Of a stretch of 64,000 bases of DNA, positions 1 to 9,904 are shown in pieces. How positions within the stretch are numbered: position 1 is the first letter of the stretch; the number at the start of each line of letters is the position of its first letter. The position numbers and the translations under genes are program-made. A model generated the notes under the pieces. That model saw only the letters and a list, made by a program, of their open reading frames with translations, searched no databases and was not told the DNA's origin. The DNA comes from Yersinia nurmii (lineage in GTDB: Bacteria; Pseudomonadota; Gammaproteobacteria; Enterobacterales; Enterobacteriaceae): contig NZ_CPYD01000011.1 of NCBI RefSeq assembly GCF_001112925.1, positions 61,169 through 125,168 on the forward strand, in the 5' to 3' direction.

Positions 1-88
1 CCCGCTTTTATTGCTGCTGATAATAGCGTTCTCTACTGAAAAACTGATATTGGTTTTATGACCAGAATGTAGATTAGTGACTCATGCG

Positions 89-3000
89 TCAGAACTGATA
101 TTTTACGCCTAAAACGACGGCGGTATCGCTATATCCCTGTCCACCAATCTGCTGGCCAACATTTCCCCACAGGCCAAGCCTTTCACTTATGTGACCTTCA
201 ACGCCCAGTTTCAGCTCGCCAATATTGGTTGTTCCACTTTGTTGTACTGTCATGCTATCCAATGTCGTACCGAAGGTTTTGGTATTGTGGAGCCAGGTGG
301 CTTCGATAAACGGTTGGAAAATCCGGTTGTTACCTCTATCCAGATCGCTGTAGCCGTTCATAAAGGCTTTTACTCCGAGACGGGTTTGTATGTTCCCCTG
401 ACCGACACCGGAAATATTGCTGCCGTTTTCCTCTTTGTGTTCATCGGCTTTGACGCCCATCCAGGTCATTTGTGCTTTGGGCTGAATAAAGTACGCGGCA
501 TTTTTAGTCATGTTTTCCGCGAGTTTAAAGGTATAGCCGCTTTCCACGGATGCGGTCAGACCTTTGGATTTGTACCTTTCAGTTGCCAGTTCCTGCCCGC
601 TTATGCTGTTGTTAAACCAGCTATACTGGACCCAGCTGTCTATATACAAACCGCTTTTTTCTTCGTTGTTGGCATACCAGGTGCTGTATAAACCGGTGCT
701 ATAGCCGTCGATGGAGGAACGGGCGCTATAACCGGAGAGCCGAGATTCGGTTTTACTTTTGCTGTTACCGTAACCCGCCATCATTCCCAATCGGAAATGC
801 CCCCAGACATTGTCACTCCATTGGGCAATATCGCCGCCCAGTTGCACAACATAGCGATTAATCAGGCTGCTCAGTTGCCCCTGCGATTCGCGGGTGCGTT
901 GGTGTCCGCCTTCATTACGCAGCCACATGCTGGTGACTCTTCGTTCTCCCGTATGTACGTCTGTGTAGTGTGTTTCGCCCAAACGATCATTCAGACTCGT
1001 TATAAACAGATTATTCGCTGCGGACAGATTGGCGCTGTAGGCTCCGGCTTCCGGACGTAAGGTCATTACATTCGTATCCACATCAGAATCTGCACCAGGC
1101 AAGGCGGTAATGCTGTTTATTTCAGGCTTGGTGGTAGGTAATGGGCCAACATTATTTATTGACGGCTCAATGACGAGCGGAGTATTACCGCTATTTATTT
1201 CAGGGACATTGGTTTCAGGTACGACAACGTGTGGGGTGCCCGAGTTGTTTGTTTCTGGCACTACGTCTGTTAGGACATCGGTATCGATGGGAATGGGGGC
1301 CAGCGGGGTATCAAGGCCACTCTCTTCAGATGCGAGGCCGCTGATTGCCATTGTGCTGATTGCCATTGTATTGTCATCAGTCAGATTGCTACTGAGATAC
1401 CAATTCGACTGGTTATCATCCGAACCTCTGTGTAGGTCATATTCATAACTGCCCGCCACGATCCGGCTGTTTTTAACAAATACACCGTCAGACCGACCTG
1501 CTACAGTAATTAATTCAATGCCATTAAGCGTTTTTGCTCCGCTGCCGCCCAGATTATTCACCAACACTCGAGTTTTGCCATGGGTATTACCGCCGATAAT
1601 CAATTTATTGGCCGCGGAGCTGTCGTCGCTCAGTCTGGCATTCATACGAAGTAAGCTGTCGTCGCCGATGTAATCTCCGGTGATAGTTAACTGATTATTG
1701 ATACTGTTGCCGAAGTTCACTGTGCCGACATTATAAAGTAGTCGAATGGTTTGGTTGGCACCGCCTAGATGTAAAGTGCCCATTTGCTCAATGACGTGAG
1801 CAGAGTCGGGACTAAATCGGTTTTCGCGGTCTGCGCGGATAATGTTGTTATTGGCATCTTGTACGAAACCGCCGGCTATCAGCGTTCCGCGTTGAACTCT
1901 GGTCAATCCTTGGTAGGAATTTGCGGTGGTTAAGCTCAGGTTATTTCCTGGACTATTTAGCGTTAGACCGCCTCTTCCTCCTACACTGAAATCCAGAGTG
2001 CTAAGTTGGTCGAGTTCAAACAGTAATTCGCCGTTATTTTGTAATGCATCCTGCGAATTTGAGGGGGCGAACGTTATTTGTCCTTGTTCTTTGATTTGTG
2101 TCCGACCCGTTAAAACTCCTCCTGAAGCGATATGCAAATAACCTCGGCCAAGAATCCCTGCGTTATTCGCCACACCGCCAGCGAGTACCTTTAGTTCGCC
2201 ACCGGCAGGTGTAATTATGGTGTTGTTGGCGATACCACCGTTTTCGATACTTTGCGTGCCGCCCTGTATCAGGGTGTTATTGGAGACGCCATCTTTTTGT
2301 ATCCATTGTCGGCCACCGGATTGCACGCTATTGAAATACGTTATTCCGCCCCCAGAAACCCGTTGCGTATTACCGCTAAGAATGTCTTCGCCTATTACGC
2401 TTTGCGTAACCAACGGGGTAAAGGGTGCGTATGCCGGAACCGGTTTATCTATGGGTGCCTGAGGTGCACTTGGGGTAAAAACAACAACCGGAGGAGGAGG
2501 CGGCGGCGGTAAATCAGGTTCGGGCAGAGAACGAGGAAGATAGGTATGACGGCTGTTTAAATACCAATTTCTCTGGTTATCACCCGCGCCTCTTTGTAGC
2601 TGATAATCATAAGAACCGGCCACGATACGGCCACGTTGAGAAAAAATGCCTGCGGATTTTCCTGCAACCTTAATCAATTCGATACCGTTAAGAGTTTTCG
2701 CACCGCTGCCGCCCAGATTGTTCACCTGTACGTACGTATGGCCTGAAGTATTACCTTCTACGATAAGCTTATCGGCAGGGGAGTTATCGTCTCCCAACGT
2801 CGCGTTCATCTGCAGTAGACCAAAGTGACTACCGTAGTCACCGGTGACAATTAATGTCGTACCACTTTTATCTGAATTGCCGAAATTGACAGTCCCGTTA
2901 TTATTAAGGGCGATAAGCTTTTGATCAAAAGCGCCTAAGTCCAGAGTCGCCTTAGGATAGGTTGCAAACGGAGAGTTTGGGCTAAGTACATGTTTTTCTG

Positions 3001-3865
3001 CGGCCTTAACGGTCCCTTGCTCGATTCTTGTTTCCGAGTGGTAATGGCTCGGTTTGGTTAGGGTTAATGTTTTGCCGGGACTATTTTGTACCACAGCGCC
3101 GAGGCTGCTCCCGCCTAGTCCGAAGTCTAGAGTGTAATCATCGCGTTGAAATATCAGTTGCCCGTCACTCCGTAAAACATCCTCTGGGCTTTCGGCGTTA
3201 AAGTTTAACTTTCCCTGCTCAAGGATGAGCGTCTTACCCGTAAGCTGGCCACCGGCGTTTACGTTCAGGCTGCCACTGCCTTTTACCGTACTGTGAGCGG
3301 CTGTACCGCCTTTTGCTACATGCAAATTCCCGCTTTCAATGGTCGTACCGTAGGCTAACCCTTCATTTTGGATAGACTGAGTCCCATTTTGCGCGATCAC
3401 CGTATGTGTGGCATTTCCTGCAGCATGGATTGTTTGTGCGCCGCCGTTTATTTTGGTGTTTTTAGCCAGACCTTGGAGTTGAATTTCTTGTTCTCCACCG
3501 GGATTGATTGTGGTGAAGTTGGCGGTGCCATTGGCATACAGGCGCTGGAGCCCATCCTTATTTATAGTGGTGCTATATGTAGTACCGTTTTTGCGAACAA
3601 TTTGTACACCCCGTTGATTTATTGTTGCGTCTCGACTTTCACCGCCATTTTCCACTGTTTGCCGATTGCCTGAATGAATAACCTCTCCTGTTCTAACAAC
3701 GTTAGCACCGCTTACCATGTCTGTGTATTCGGCCTGAACGGAAGTGCTGCCAGAAACGCCGCAGGTAAGAATAATAAACGCCGATATTTTAGCTAAAGGG
3801 TAGTGGGTTATTGCTGCTGTCTCATTGCATGAGAAAACCTGAGTTTTAATATGTTTTTTTTCCAT
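89..3865 (-). CDS. AIDA-type autotransporter adhesin with duplicated passenger
   Basis: This is a 1258-residue type V secretion protein that would expose its passenger on the cell surface. Residues 1-45 form a long signal peptide ending in VQA. Residues 50-215 hold short AIDA-like repeats rich in G, N and T (pattern NGGxxxxTTIxxxG). They lead into a beta-helix to about residue 440. A proline-rich linker (residues 445-485, with a run of seven prolines) separates this from a second, homologous passenger copy at about 495-830. A PEINS/PETN-rich linker follows, and a C-terminal beta-barrel from about 980 ends in YQF, the usual BAM signal. Both copies end with near-identical blocks beginning TLNGIELI and RIVAGSY. 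I infer an adhesin or biofilm role; ligand unknown. It stands where E. coli has lhr next to rnt. Confidence 0.9.
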   Translation of the reverse strand: MEKKHIKTQVFSCNETAAITHYPLAKISAFIILTCGVSGSTSVQAEYTDMVSGANVVRTGEVIHSGNRQTVENGGESRDATINQRGVQIVRKNGTTYSTTINKDGLQRLYANGTANFTTINPGGEQEIQLQGLAKNTKINGGAQTIHAAGNATHTVIAQNGTQSIQNEGLAYGTTIESGNLHVAKGGTAAHSTVKGSGSLNVNAGGQLTGKTLILEQGKLNFNAESPEDVLRSDGQLIFQRDDYTLDFGLGGSSLGAVVQNSPGKTLTLTKPSHYHSETRIEQGTVKAAEKHVLSPNSPFATYPKATLDLGAFDQKLIALNNNGTVNFGNSDKSGTTLIVTGDYGSHFGLLQMNATLGDDNSPADKLIVEGNTSGHTYVQVNNLGGSGAKTLNGIELIKVAGKSAGIFSQRGRIVAGSYDYQLQRGAGDNQRNWYLNSRHTYLPRSLPEPDLPPPPPPPVVVFTPSAPQAPIDKPVPAYAPFTPLVTQSVIGEDILSGNTQRVSGGGITYFNSVQSGGRQWIQKDGVSNNTLIQGGTQSIENGGIANNTIITPAGGELKVLAGGVANNAGILGRGYLHIASGGVLTGRTQIKEQGQITFAPSNSQDALQNNGELLFELDQLSTLDFSVGGRGGLTLNSPGNNLSLTTANSYQGLTRVQRGTLIAGGFVQDANNNIIRADRENRFSPDSAHVIEQMGTLHLGGANQTIRLLYNVGTVNFGNSINNQLTITGDYIGDDSLLRMNARLSDDSSAANKLIIGGNTHGKTRVLVNNLGGSGAKTLNGIELITVAGRSDGVFVKNSRIVAGSYEYDLHRGSDDNQSNWYLSSNLTDDNTMAISTMAISGLASEESGLDTPLAPIPIDTDVLTDVVPETNNSGTPHVVVPETNVPEINSGNTPLVIEPSINNVGPLPTTKPEINSITALPGADSDVDTNVMTLRPEAGAYSANLSAANNLFITSLNDRLGETHYTDVHTGERRVTSMWLRNEGGHQRTRESQGQLSSLINRYVVQLGGDIAQWSDNVWGHFRLGMMAGYGNSKSKTESRLSGYSARSSIDGYSTGLYSTWYANNEEKSGLYIDSWVQYSWFNNSISGQELATERYKSKGLTASVESGYTFKLAENMTKNAAYFIQPKAQMTWMGVKADEHKEENGSNISGVGQGNIQTRLGVKAFMNGYSDLDRGNNRIFQPFIEATWLHNTKTFGTTLDSMTVQQSGTTNIGELKLGVEGHISERLGLWGNVGQQIGGQGYSDTAVVLGVKYQF

Positions 3866-4690
3866 AGAATTAAATGATCCATTAAATAGATTAACTGTGT
3901 CATGTCAGGGAAATAGAACTCACCCAGTAACAGTGAATTCTACTGATTAATGTTTCGTCAAGAAGTCTAGTTAAACTGAGGTAATAGTCTCTTTATTATT
4001 CTCAGCACTAATTGATCATTGTTTTAGTATTTCCAGTATGATTTCAATAGATGTATTCAGTCATTGGTTATTACTGCTTGCTGGAATGTATCCTATTTAT
4101 ATATACACACCTCGTGAAGAAACGTTTATGCCCACGGGAGTGCCAGCCCTTAGCTTGTGGCGCAGGTGTGCTGCCGATGTGACCGGCTTACGCTCACTCT
4201 GCTGCGCTTTATTGGAACTGTTTTAGTTGATATCAAAAACACTATCTGTGTGATGGCTTGTATTAAATTACATGAATAACATCCTGTTATTATAATTAAT
4301 GATATCCTATCAAAATTATCACGCGATTATTTTTTTGTCTAGAGGTGATCTTTGTTTGTGGCGTTGTGGTTGGTGACTTTTTAATTATTTTTTCTTTGTG
4401 GTTATTATTTCTTTTGCTCTGATTTATGTGTTCTGAGTCAATATTTTCTTTGTTGTTTCATCTGTGTGTTACCTTTATTTTAAATCGAAATCTAATAGCT
4501 TGAATTAAATGTTTTCAATAACGGATGTAAGATTGGAGTAAACAAATTAAAATTCTTTATGGATACTTAGTGTAATAGAGATAATCTATTGAGTAATCGG
4601 AACAAGTCATAGCAAACCACAAAAAGTGGGTAAAGCTTGGTTTAAATTGATTAAAGCGATGAGCGTTTGATATTGAATAAATCAATGCAA
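3866..4690. other. AT-rich intergenic region upstream of the autotransporter
   Basis: About 820 bases with no convincing gene. The DNA is strongly AT-rich, especially 4220-4680, the kind of sequence H-NS usually binds, and must contain the autotransporter promoter. A more GC-rich patch near 4110-4215 has a short open frame without a ribosome binding site; I do not call it. Confidence 0.5.
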
Positions 4691-4715
4691 AACTGCCTCT
4701 TTCAAAGAGGCAGTT
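4691..4715 (-). terminator. Terminator-like hairpin after rnt
   Basis: A perfect inverted repeat, AACTGCCTCTTT and AAAGAGGCAGTT, around a single central base lies 43 bases past the rnt stop codon. The T-tract on the minus strand is poor, so it may be a weak or Rho-assisted terminator. Confidence 0.55.
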
Positions 4716-4758
4716 GACGGTGATCCGAGGGATGGTATCGGGGAGGGAGGCGTTGTAC

Positions 4759-5406
4759 TCAGGACTCGGCAGCGATAGGCAGCGGCCAGCCGCCTAAGCG
4801 TTTCCAGCGGTTAACCAATTCGCAGAAGAGCTCTGCGGTCTGTTCTGTGTCATACAGTGCGGAATGAGCCTGTGAGCTGTCAAAGGGGATTCCCGCTGTC
4901 AGACAGGCTTTAGCCAACACCGTTTGCCCTAATACTAAACCGCTGAGGGCGGCGGTATCAAAGGTGGCAAAAGGGTGGAAAGGGTTACGTTTCAGTTTGG
5001 CACGCTCGGCGGCTTCCATCACAAAACTATGATCAAAATTGGCATTATGAGCCACAATGATAGCGCGATTACAGCCATGATCTTTCAGCCCTTTGCGCAC
5101 GGCTTTAAAAATGGCGTGTAATGCATCATATTCCCGAACGGCGCCGCGCAGCGGATTGGTTGGGTCGATGCCGTTAAACGCCAGCGCTTCAGGCTGCAGA
5201 TTAGCGCCTTCAAAAGGTTCAACGTGGAAATGCAGGGTTTCATCCCGCTTTAGCCAACCGTCCTGATCCATTTGCAGGGTTACTGCAGCAATCTCTAACA
5301 ATGCGTCTGTTTTGGCATTAAATCCGGCGGTTTCTACGTCGATCACTACTGGGTAATACCCACGAAAACGGCCACTGAGGGCGTTAACATCACTTTTTTC
5401 TGCCAT
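4759..5406 (-). CDS. rnt: Ribonuclease T
   Basis: RNase T is a DEDDh 3'-to-5' exoribonuclease that trims the 3' ends of tRNA, 5S and 23S rRNA and takes part in tRNA end turnover. The 215-residue length equals that of E. coli RNase T. The exonuclease motifs are visible: [10 protein letters not shown] near residue 20, [11 protein letters not shown] in the middle, and [14 protein letters not shown] near the C-terminus with the catalytic histidine and aspartate. It lies downstream of gloA on the same strand, as in E. coli, but 274 bases away, so it probably has its own promoter. The lhr helicase gene that follows rnt in E. coli is absent. Confidence 0.97.
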   Translation of the reverse strand: MAEKSDVNALSGRFRGYYPVVIDVETAGFNAKTDALLEIAAVTLQMDQDGWLKRDETLHFHVEPFEGANLQPEALAFNGIDPTNPLRGAVREYDALHAIFKAVRKGLKDHGCNRAIIVAHNANFDHSFVMEAAERAKLKRNPFHPFATFDTAALSGLVLGQTVLAKACLTAGIPFDSSQAHSALYDTEQTAELFCELVNRWKRLGGWPLPIAAES

Positions 5407-5637
5407 TAGTTTCTTATCTTCATTCGAATATTGCGCGCATTATGTCAAACTTTTCCGCGCGATGCAGGAGGAATCATCAGGAGAGGGGGGGCGAAGACTG
5501 AGCGCGATAAAAACCTGCGATTAAATTAGGAAAGTTAAGGTGTAAGCTACGAGTATGAGCGTGTGAACGGGGGCTATCACCAAATTTACCGCCAGCGTCC
5601 CTCAGTTTCCTGTATTCGCGGCTATTGCACTTCAACG

Positions 5638-5663
5638 GCCCGAAATTGCTTTCGGGCATTTTT
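5638..5663 (+). terminator. Orphan plus-strand intrinsic terminator between gloA and rnt
   Basis: The stem GCCCGAAA/TTTCGGGC closes a TTGC loop and is followed on the plus strand by ATTTTT. Both flanking genes are on the minus strand, and there is no T-tract in that direction. It would therefore end a plus-strand transcript arising within 5410-5637, for which no protein-coding gene is evident. Confidence 0.5.
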
Positions 5664-5680
5664 AGCGCGGGACAGTTCGA

Positions 5681-6088
5681 TTAATTGCCTAAACCCTGAC
5701 CGGCACTTTTATTTTCGATCAGCTCGATTTTATAGCCATCGGGATCCTCAACGAAAGCAATAACGGTGTTGCCGCCTTTTACCGGGCCTGCTTCGCGGGT
5801 CACTTTGCCTCCGGCCTGACGGATTTGCTCACAGGTGGCCGCTACATCGTCTACGCCCAGTGCTAGATGACCGAATGCGGTGCCCATTTCGTAGCTGTCT
5901 ACGCCCCAGTTATAGGTCAGTTCAATGACTGAGCCTTCGCTTTCATCGCTGTAGCCAACGAAAGCCAACGAGTATTTATATTCAGTATTTTCACTGGTAC
6001 GCAGTAAGCGCATCCCTAATACCTTGGTGTAGAAATCGATGGAACGTTGCAAATCACCGACGCGGATCATGGTATGAAGTAAGCGCAT
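5681..6088 (-). CDS. gloA: Lactoylglutathione lyase (glyoxalase I)
   Basis: GloA isomerises the hemithioacetal of methylglyoxal and glutathione to S-lactoylglutathione, the first step of methylglyoxal detoxification. The 135 residues equal the E. coli length and cover two VOC beta-alpha-beta-beta-beta modules. Metal-ligand regions are visible in LLHTMIRV near the start, [18 protein letters not shown] and [14 protein letters not shown] near the end. I chose the ATG at 6088 because it is preceded by AGAGG and matches the family N-terminus MRLLHTM; an upstream in-frame TTG adds seven atypical residues. With nemA and nemR nearby, this corner of the window is rich in electrophile-detoxifying genes. 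Confidence 0.97.
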   Translation of the reverse strand: MRLLHTMIRVGDLQRSIDFYTKVLGMRLLRTSENTEYKYSLAFVGYSDESEGSVIELTYNWGVDSYEMGTAFGHLALGVDDVAATCEQIRQAGGKVTREAGPVKGGNTVIAFVEDPDGYKIELIENKSAGQGLGN

Positions 6089-6330
6089 AGAAATACCTCT
6101 TTTTATCAATTAATTAATAATATAAGTCATCGTAAATCAAACTTATTCACCAATGATATAGCAATATCTTCCTGCTCACTACCTTGGTGGCTCAGCCGGT
6201 ATCTCTTTTTGTAATAGGGTATCATCCGTATTTTAGCGTTCAGGCTATGTTGGCGTCTCGCAGGCGTGCGTTGACCGAGTTATGATGCCTGAAGGGGGCT
6301 AGGGTGAGGGAATACTCAGCATTTATAAGG

Positions 6331-6649
6331 ATGACATCCGTGACCACTCCGTTAATACGCTTAATCATCGAAGCCTGCGATAAGGCGATTTCTCACCGAG
6401 ATTTCAACGCGCAGATACAGCACGATGTGAAAGATCGGCGCGAGTGGTAAACCCGGCATGATGGCCAGAGCAATGGACAATATTCGTCGCGCTTTTTATT
6501 CCTATTTCCGTTTAATTTCGGGATCGGCGGGTGGTTGATTAGGGCGAAATACAGGTTATTGAAGGTGGCGGGATGCATTGGTGATTACGGACGTTGGCTA
6601 TGTACTCTCGACAATCTTTATGGCAATGACCCCGCACTGCTTGACGTAG
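6331..6649 (+). pseudogene. Decayed SnoaL/NTF2-like (DUF4440-type) gene
   Basis: No intact frame exists, but consecutive plus-strand frames give pieces typical of small NTF2-like proteins. The first reads TTPLIRLIIEACDKAISHRD from 6331 and stops at 6450. The next is KPGMMARAMDNIRRAF from 6449 in another frame. GEIQVIEGGGM near 6543 and VITDVGYVLSTI from 6581 follow after further shifts, ending at 6649. This order (helix 1, KPG...NIRRAF, EIQVIEGG, ITDVGY) is what I expect of the SgcJ/YybH-like family. The family call rests on remembered motifs, so it is moderate; the frameshifts and stops are seen directly. Confidence 0.5.
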
Positions 6650-6731
6650 GTCGCGCTGTGTAAATTATCGGGCTCTACAGGCTTCGCAACCCGACGCGGA
6701 TAAGGTATAGTCCGCCCTTTTCGGAAGAACT

Positions 6732-7604
6732 ATGCTGACCAACTCATCCATTCGTCTTAACAAATACATTAGCGAGAGCGGCATCTGTTCTCGTCGCGAC
6801 GCCGATCGTTACGTCGAACAGGGAAATGTTTTTATTAACGGCAAGAGAGCCACAGTTGGCGATCAGGTTTATGTCGGGGATGTGGTGAAAGTTAACGGTC
6901 AGCTGATTGAGCCGCGCAATGAAGATGATTTGGTACTGATCGCGCTCAACAAACCGGTTGGCATTATCTGTACTACGGAAGACGGCGAACACGACAATAT
7001 CGTTGATTTTGTGAATCACAGCAAACGCGTTTTCCCTATCGGGCGGTTGGATAAAGATTCCCAAGGGCTGATTTTCCTGACGAATCACGGCGATTTGGTC
7101 AATAAAATCCTGCGGGCGGGGAACGATCACGAAAAAGAATATGTAGTGACCGTTAACAAACCGGTGACTGACGAATTTATTCTCGGTTTGGCTGCCGGCG
7201 TGCCGATGCTGGGAACGGTGACCAAAAAATGCAAAGTAAAAAAAGAAGCGCCTTTTGTGTTTCGTATTACGTTGGTGCAGGGGCTTAACCGCCAAATTCG
7301 CCGTATGTGTAAGCATTTTGGCTATGAAGTTACCAAACTTGAGCGTACTCGCATCATGAACGTCAATCTGAAAGGGTTGCCGCAGGGCGAGTGGCGAGAT
7401 TTGACCGACGATGAGTTGATTGAATTATTCAAGCTGATTGAAAATTCTTCCTCCGACGAGAAACCGGCGAAAAAAGCGCAGGCCAAGCCAACTGTCGCGA
7501 AAAAACCGAGCGTTAACCGCCCGAAAAGTGTCGAAAAATCCACGGATAATACCGCTTCCCGCAAGCGTTTTTCCCAGCCTGGCCGCAAGAAGAAAGGGCG
7601 CTAA
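6732..7604 (+). CDS. rluF: 23S rRNA pseudouridine(2604) synthase RluF
   Basis: RluF converts U2604 of 23S rRNA to pseudouridine and can also act on tRNA-Tyr. The protein has 290 residues, the same as E. coli RluF. An S4-type RNA-binding domain ([20 protein letters not shown]) occupies residues 8-60. The catalytic block is GRLDKDSQG with the nucleophile Asp107, followed by the RsuA-family NRQIRRM motif. The C-terminal tail is basic and lysine-rich (from about residue 240), ending GRKKKGR. It is a single gene with its own promoter. In E. coli it neighbours yjbD at another chromosomal locus; here it separates nemA from gloA. Confidence 0.97.
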   Translation: MLTNSSIRLNKYISESGICSRRDADRYVEQGNVFINGKRATVGDQVYVGDVVKVNGQLIEPRNEDDLVLIALNKPVGIICTTEDGEHDNIVDFVNHSKRVFPIGRLDKDSQGLIFLTNHGDLVNKILRAGNDHEKEYVVTVNKPVTDEFILGLAAGVPMLGTVTKKCKVKKEAPFVFRITLVQGLNRQIRRMCKHFGYEVTKLERTRIMNVNLKGLPQGEWRDLTDDELIELFKLIENSSSDEKPAKKAQAKPTVAKKPSVNRPKSVEKSTDNTASRKRFSQPGRKKKGR

Positions 7605-8050
7605 GCGCCTCATCAGGCTGCCAGTTTTCCCTTTTCCTATAATATTCCCGGCTGCTTATTCCACGCGTCGGGAAAGTCATAGGCATACCGTCAACGTGAT
7701 TAAATCGACTTGGGAAGAGACGACAAAGATTAAAGTCGCTATTACCAATGCACCATTTACCCGCCTTACCCGGTGAAAACAGAGCGTCAGGCCGCATTTG
7801 ACGCCGCCGCTCCACGGGTTCCTGTTGTCCAGGTTGTTTCGCACTGTCTAAGGTGCCGCTAACCGCTGCAGTTTTCTCGCACATCCATTTTGGAACTTGC
7901 CCGATAAGTGAGAATATATCGGTTTTTTTACGATCGGAATGTTGAGGCCGAGCGAGTTGAGGCCATTTGCTGAATATTGAGGAGCAGCGATCGCGGCGTA
8001 TATCAATGCGCGTGCTGCTCAAGAGGCAATCGTAATTGACGGTTAAACAC
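7605..8050. other. Gene-free region after rluF, possible gene remnant
   Basis: About 445 bases with no intact gene. On the plus strand, KIKVAITNAPFTRLTR near 7730-7780, followed one frame later by TERQAAFDAAAPRVPVVQVV, loosely resembles the N-terminus of a flavodoxin-like quinone oxidoreductase with the phosphate loop destroyed. This is a weak suggestion only. No promoter or RNA structure stands out. Confidence 0.3.
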
Positions 8051-8053
8051 AGC

Positions 8054-8084
8054 AATGCCGGTAAGAGAAACGCTCACCGGCATT
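8054..8084 (-). terminator. Terminator hairpin after nemA
   Basis: Inverted repeat AATGCCGGT/ACCGGCATT with a 13-base loop, 25 bases past the nemA stop codon. The T-tract is weak on the minus strand. Confidence 0.55.
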
Positions 8085-8108
8085 AAGATGTTTAGCTAAA
8101 TCGCGGTA

Positions 8109-9206
8109 TTACAGGGTCTGGTAATCGGTATAACCTTTAGCGCCGCCGCCATAGAAGGTGTCGCCGTCTGGCGTATTCAACGGCGCTTGCTGCTGCAAAC
8201 GTTGCACCAGATCCGGGTTGGCAATATAACTGCGGCCAAAGGCAACGGCGTCAATAAAACCTTTCTCGATCAACGCTTCAGCTTTTTCAGCGGTGTAAGC
8301 GCCAGCGCCGACAATAACGCCATTGAAACGAGCGCGCACAGCGTCGCGGAAGGCCTCAGAATAAGGCTTACCCCCCGCCCAGTCTGGCTCGGAAATGTGC
8401 AGATAGGCGATTTTGCGTTTGTTCAGTTCATCGATCAGATACAGCGCCGCTTCTTCCTGATCTTCCCCGTTATCCAGACCATTGAACGGGCCGAGCGGCG
8501 AGATACGGATACCAATATGTTCCGCGCCCCATTCAGCGGCGGTTGCGTCTACCACTTCTAGCGTTAGGCGAGTGCGATTTTCAATGCTGCCGCCGTAGGC
8601 ATCGGTACGTTGGTTGGAGGCCGGAGACATGAATTGATGCAACAAATAACCGTGAGCTGCGTGGATTTCGATGAAATCAAAGCCAGCCTCGCGAGCATTG
8701 GCAGTGGTTTTACGGAAATCATCCACAATACCTGGAATTTCTTCTAATGCTAGTGCACGTGGGGTTGAGCAAGGTACGCGCACCCAGGCACCGTTTTCAT
8801 CCCGCACCGTGGTACGAGAATCCGCAGCGATAGCAGAAGGGGCGACCGGTGCCTGTTGATTCGGTTGCAGGCTGCTGTGTGAAATGCGGCCTACGTGCCA
8901 CAGTTGTACCGCGATATGACCCTTTTTATCATGCACCGCCTGAGTAATCTCTTTCCACGCTTCCATTTGTTCCTGAGTATGCAGGCCCGGTGCGCCAGCA
9001 TAACCTTTGGCCTGGAAAGATACCTGCGTTGCTTCGGTAATAATCAGACCAGCGCTGGCACGCTGAGCGTAGTATTCAGCCATTAACGGCGTAGGAATAT
9101 CCCCCGGTTCCATGCTGCGTAAACGGGTTAGCGGTGCCATAAACACGCGGTTTGGCAGCGTCACAGCGCCAACTTTTAGCGGAGAGAACAATTTAGCTGT
9201 CTTCAT
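8109..9206 (-). CDS. nemA: N-ethylmaleimide reductase (old yellow enzyme)
   Basis: NemA is an FMN-dependent, NADPH-using reductase of the old yellow enzyme family that reduces N-ethylmaleimide, nitrate esters, chromate and other electrophiles. The 365 residues equal E. coli NemA. The TIM-barrel is recognisable from [13 protein letters not shown] near residue 20, [12 protein letters not shown] around 100, [14 protein letters not shown] with the substrate-binding histidine in the middle, and [14 protein letters not shown] near the end. It lies 81 bases downstream of nemR on the same strand, as in the E. coli nemRA operon. An extra NemR-type operator sits in the gap, so it can probably be transcribed separately. 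Confidence 0.97.
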   Translation of the reverse strand: MKTAKLFSPLKVGAVTLPNRVFMAPLTRLRSMEPGDIPTPLMAEYYAQRASAGLIITEATQVSFQAKGYAGAPGLHTQEQMEAWKEITQAVHDKKGHIAVQLWHVGRISHSSLQPNQQAPVAPSAIAADSRTTVRDENGAWVRVPCSTPRALALEEIPGIVDDFRKTTANAREAGFDFIEIHAAHGYLLHQFMSPASNQRTDAYGGSIENRTRLTLEVVDATAAEWGAEHIGIRISPLGPFNGLDNGEDQEEAALYLIDELNKRKIAYLHISEPDWAGGKPYSEAFRDAVRARFNGVIVGAGAYTAEKAEALIEKGFIDAVAFGRSYIANPDLVQRLQQQAPLNTPDGDTFYGGGAKGYTDYQTL

Positions 9207-9223
9207 GATAATTCCTGTGGTAA

Positions 9224-9238
9224 TAGACCAGTCGTCTA
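9224..9238. promoter_or_regulatory. NemR-type operator in front of nemA
   Basis: TAGACCAGTCGTCTA: arms TAGAC and GTCTA around five bases, 18 bases upstream of the nemA start. It resembles the E. coli NemR box (TAGACC-N4-GGTCTA) but has one base less between the arms. Function inferred from the match and position. Confidence 0.6.
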
Positions 9239-9287
9239 GTGTTTATGTAAGCCACTCACCCCGCAGGCGAGATGAGTGGTTGTTAAA

Positions 9288-9890
9288 TCAGGCAGTCGGC
9301 TGTAATAGCCATTCGATACTTTCTAACGCACAGGTCAGCGGGGTGACGGAGCGTTTCACTTTGGCACGCAGCGAAGCGCCTAGCCATAGGGCGTAGAGCG
9401 TTTCTGCCGTGGCAGAAGCGGATAAAACGACTCTCAGAGATTTCTCCTCAATGCCTTTTTCAATCGCGTCCTGTAAGCGACCGATGACCCGAGCGGTGCC
9501 GGTATCTAACGCGTGGCGCATAGGCTCGGATAAATCACTCACTTCAGCAGAAAGTTTGACCGCCAGACAGGCGTTGTGGCACTCACTGTTGCAAAAATTG
9601 CCAATCCCCTGTGCAAAATAGCTCAGAAGGTGCTGGCGCTGATCCCCCTGCGGATTGGAAAACAGATTATGCATTTGAGTATCGTAGCGATCAAAATAGC
9701 GTTGCAGCATGGCTTCGCCGAAAGCTTCTTTCGACTTAAAGTAATGATAGAACGAACCTTTAGGTACGCCTGCGGTAGTCAGCAGCAGGCTGAGTCCCAT
9801 CCCGTTAAAGCCCAGACGTAAGCTCAGGTGCTCGCCGGTGGCTAACAGGTGTTCGCGGGTATCAGTTTGAGAAGGCAATATCTTGTTCAT
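9288..9890 (-). CDS. nemR: TetR-family repressor NemR
   Basis: NemR represses nemRA and, in E. coli, gloA, and is inactivated when its cysteines react with electrophiles or hypochlorous acid. The 200 residues begin with a TetR helix-turn-helix; GFNGMGLSLLLTTAGVPKGSFYHYFKSKEAF spans about residues 28-58 and includes the typical FYHYF. The C-terminal ligand and dimer domain has cysteines in NFCNSECHNACLAVKL, near the position of the redox-active Cys106 of E. coli NemR. It is the first gene of nemR-nemA and has an operator overlapping its promoter. Confidence 0.94.
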   Translation of the reverse strand: MNKILPSQTDTREHLLATGEHLSLRLGFNGMGLSLLLTTAGVPKGSFYHYFKSKEAFGEAMLQRYFDRYDTQMHNLFSNPQGDQRQHLLSYFAQGIGNFCNSECHNACLAVKLSAEVSDLSEPMRHALDTGTARVIGRLQDAIEKGIEEKSLRVVLSASATAETLYALWLGASLRAKVKRSVTPLTCALESIEWLLQPTA

Positions 9891-9904
9891 GGTTGTTAGC
9901 GTAA

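Noticed and set aside
4038-4226. Short plus-strand open frame (62 codons) in the gap upstream of the autotransporter
   Set aside because: No ribosome binding site, no family resemblance, and composition of its neighbours; chance frame.
5477-5659. Minus-strand 60-codon frame between gloA and rnt
   Set aside because: It covers the hairpin at 5638-5657 and lacks a ribosome binding site; more likely non-coding.
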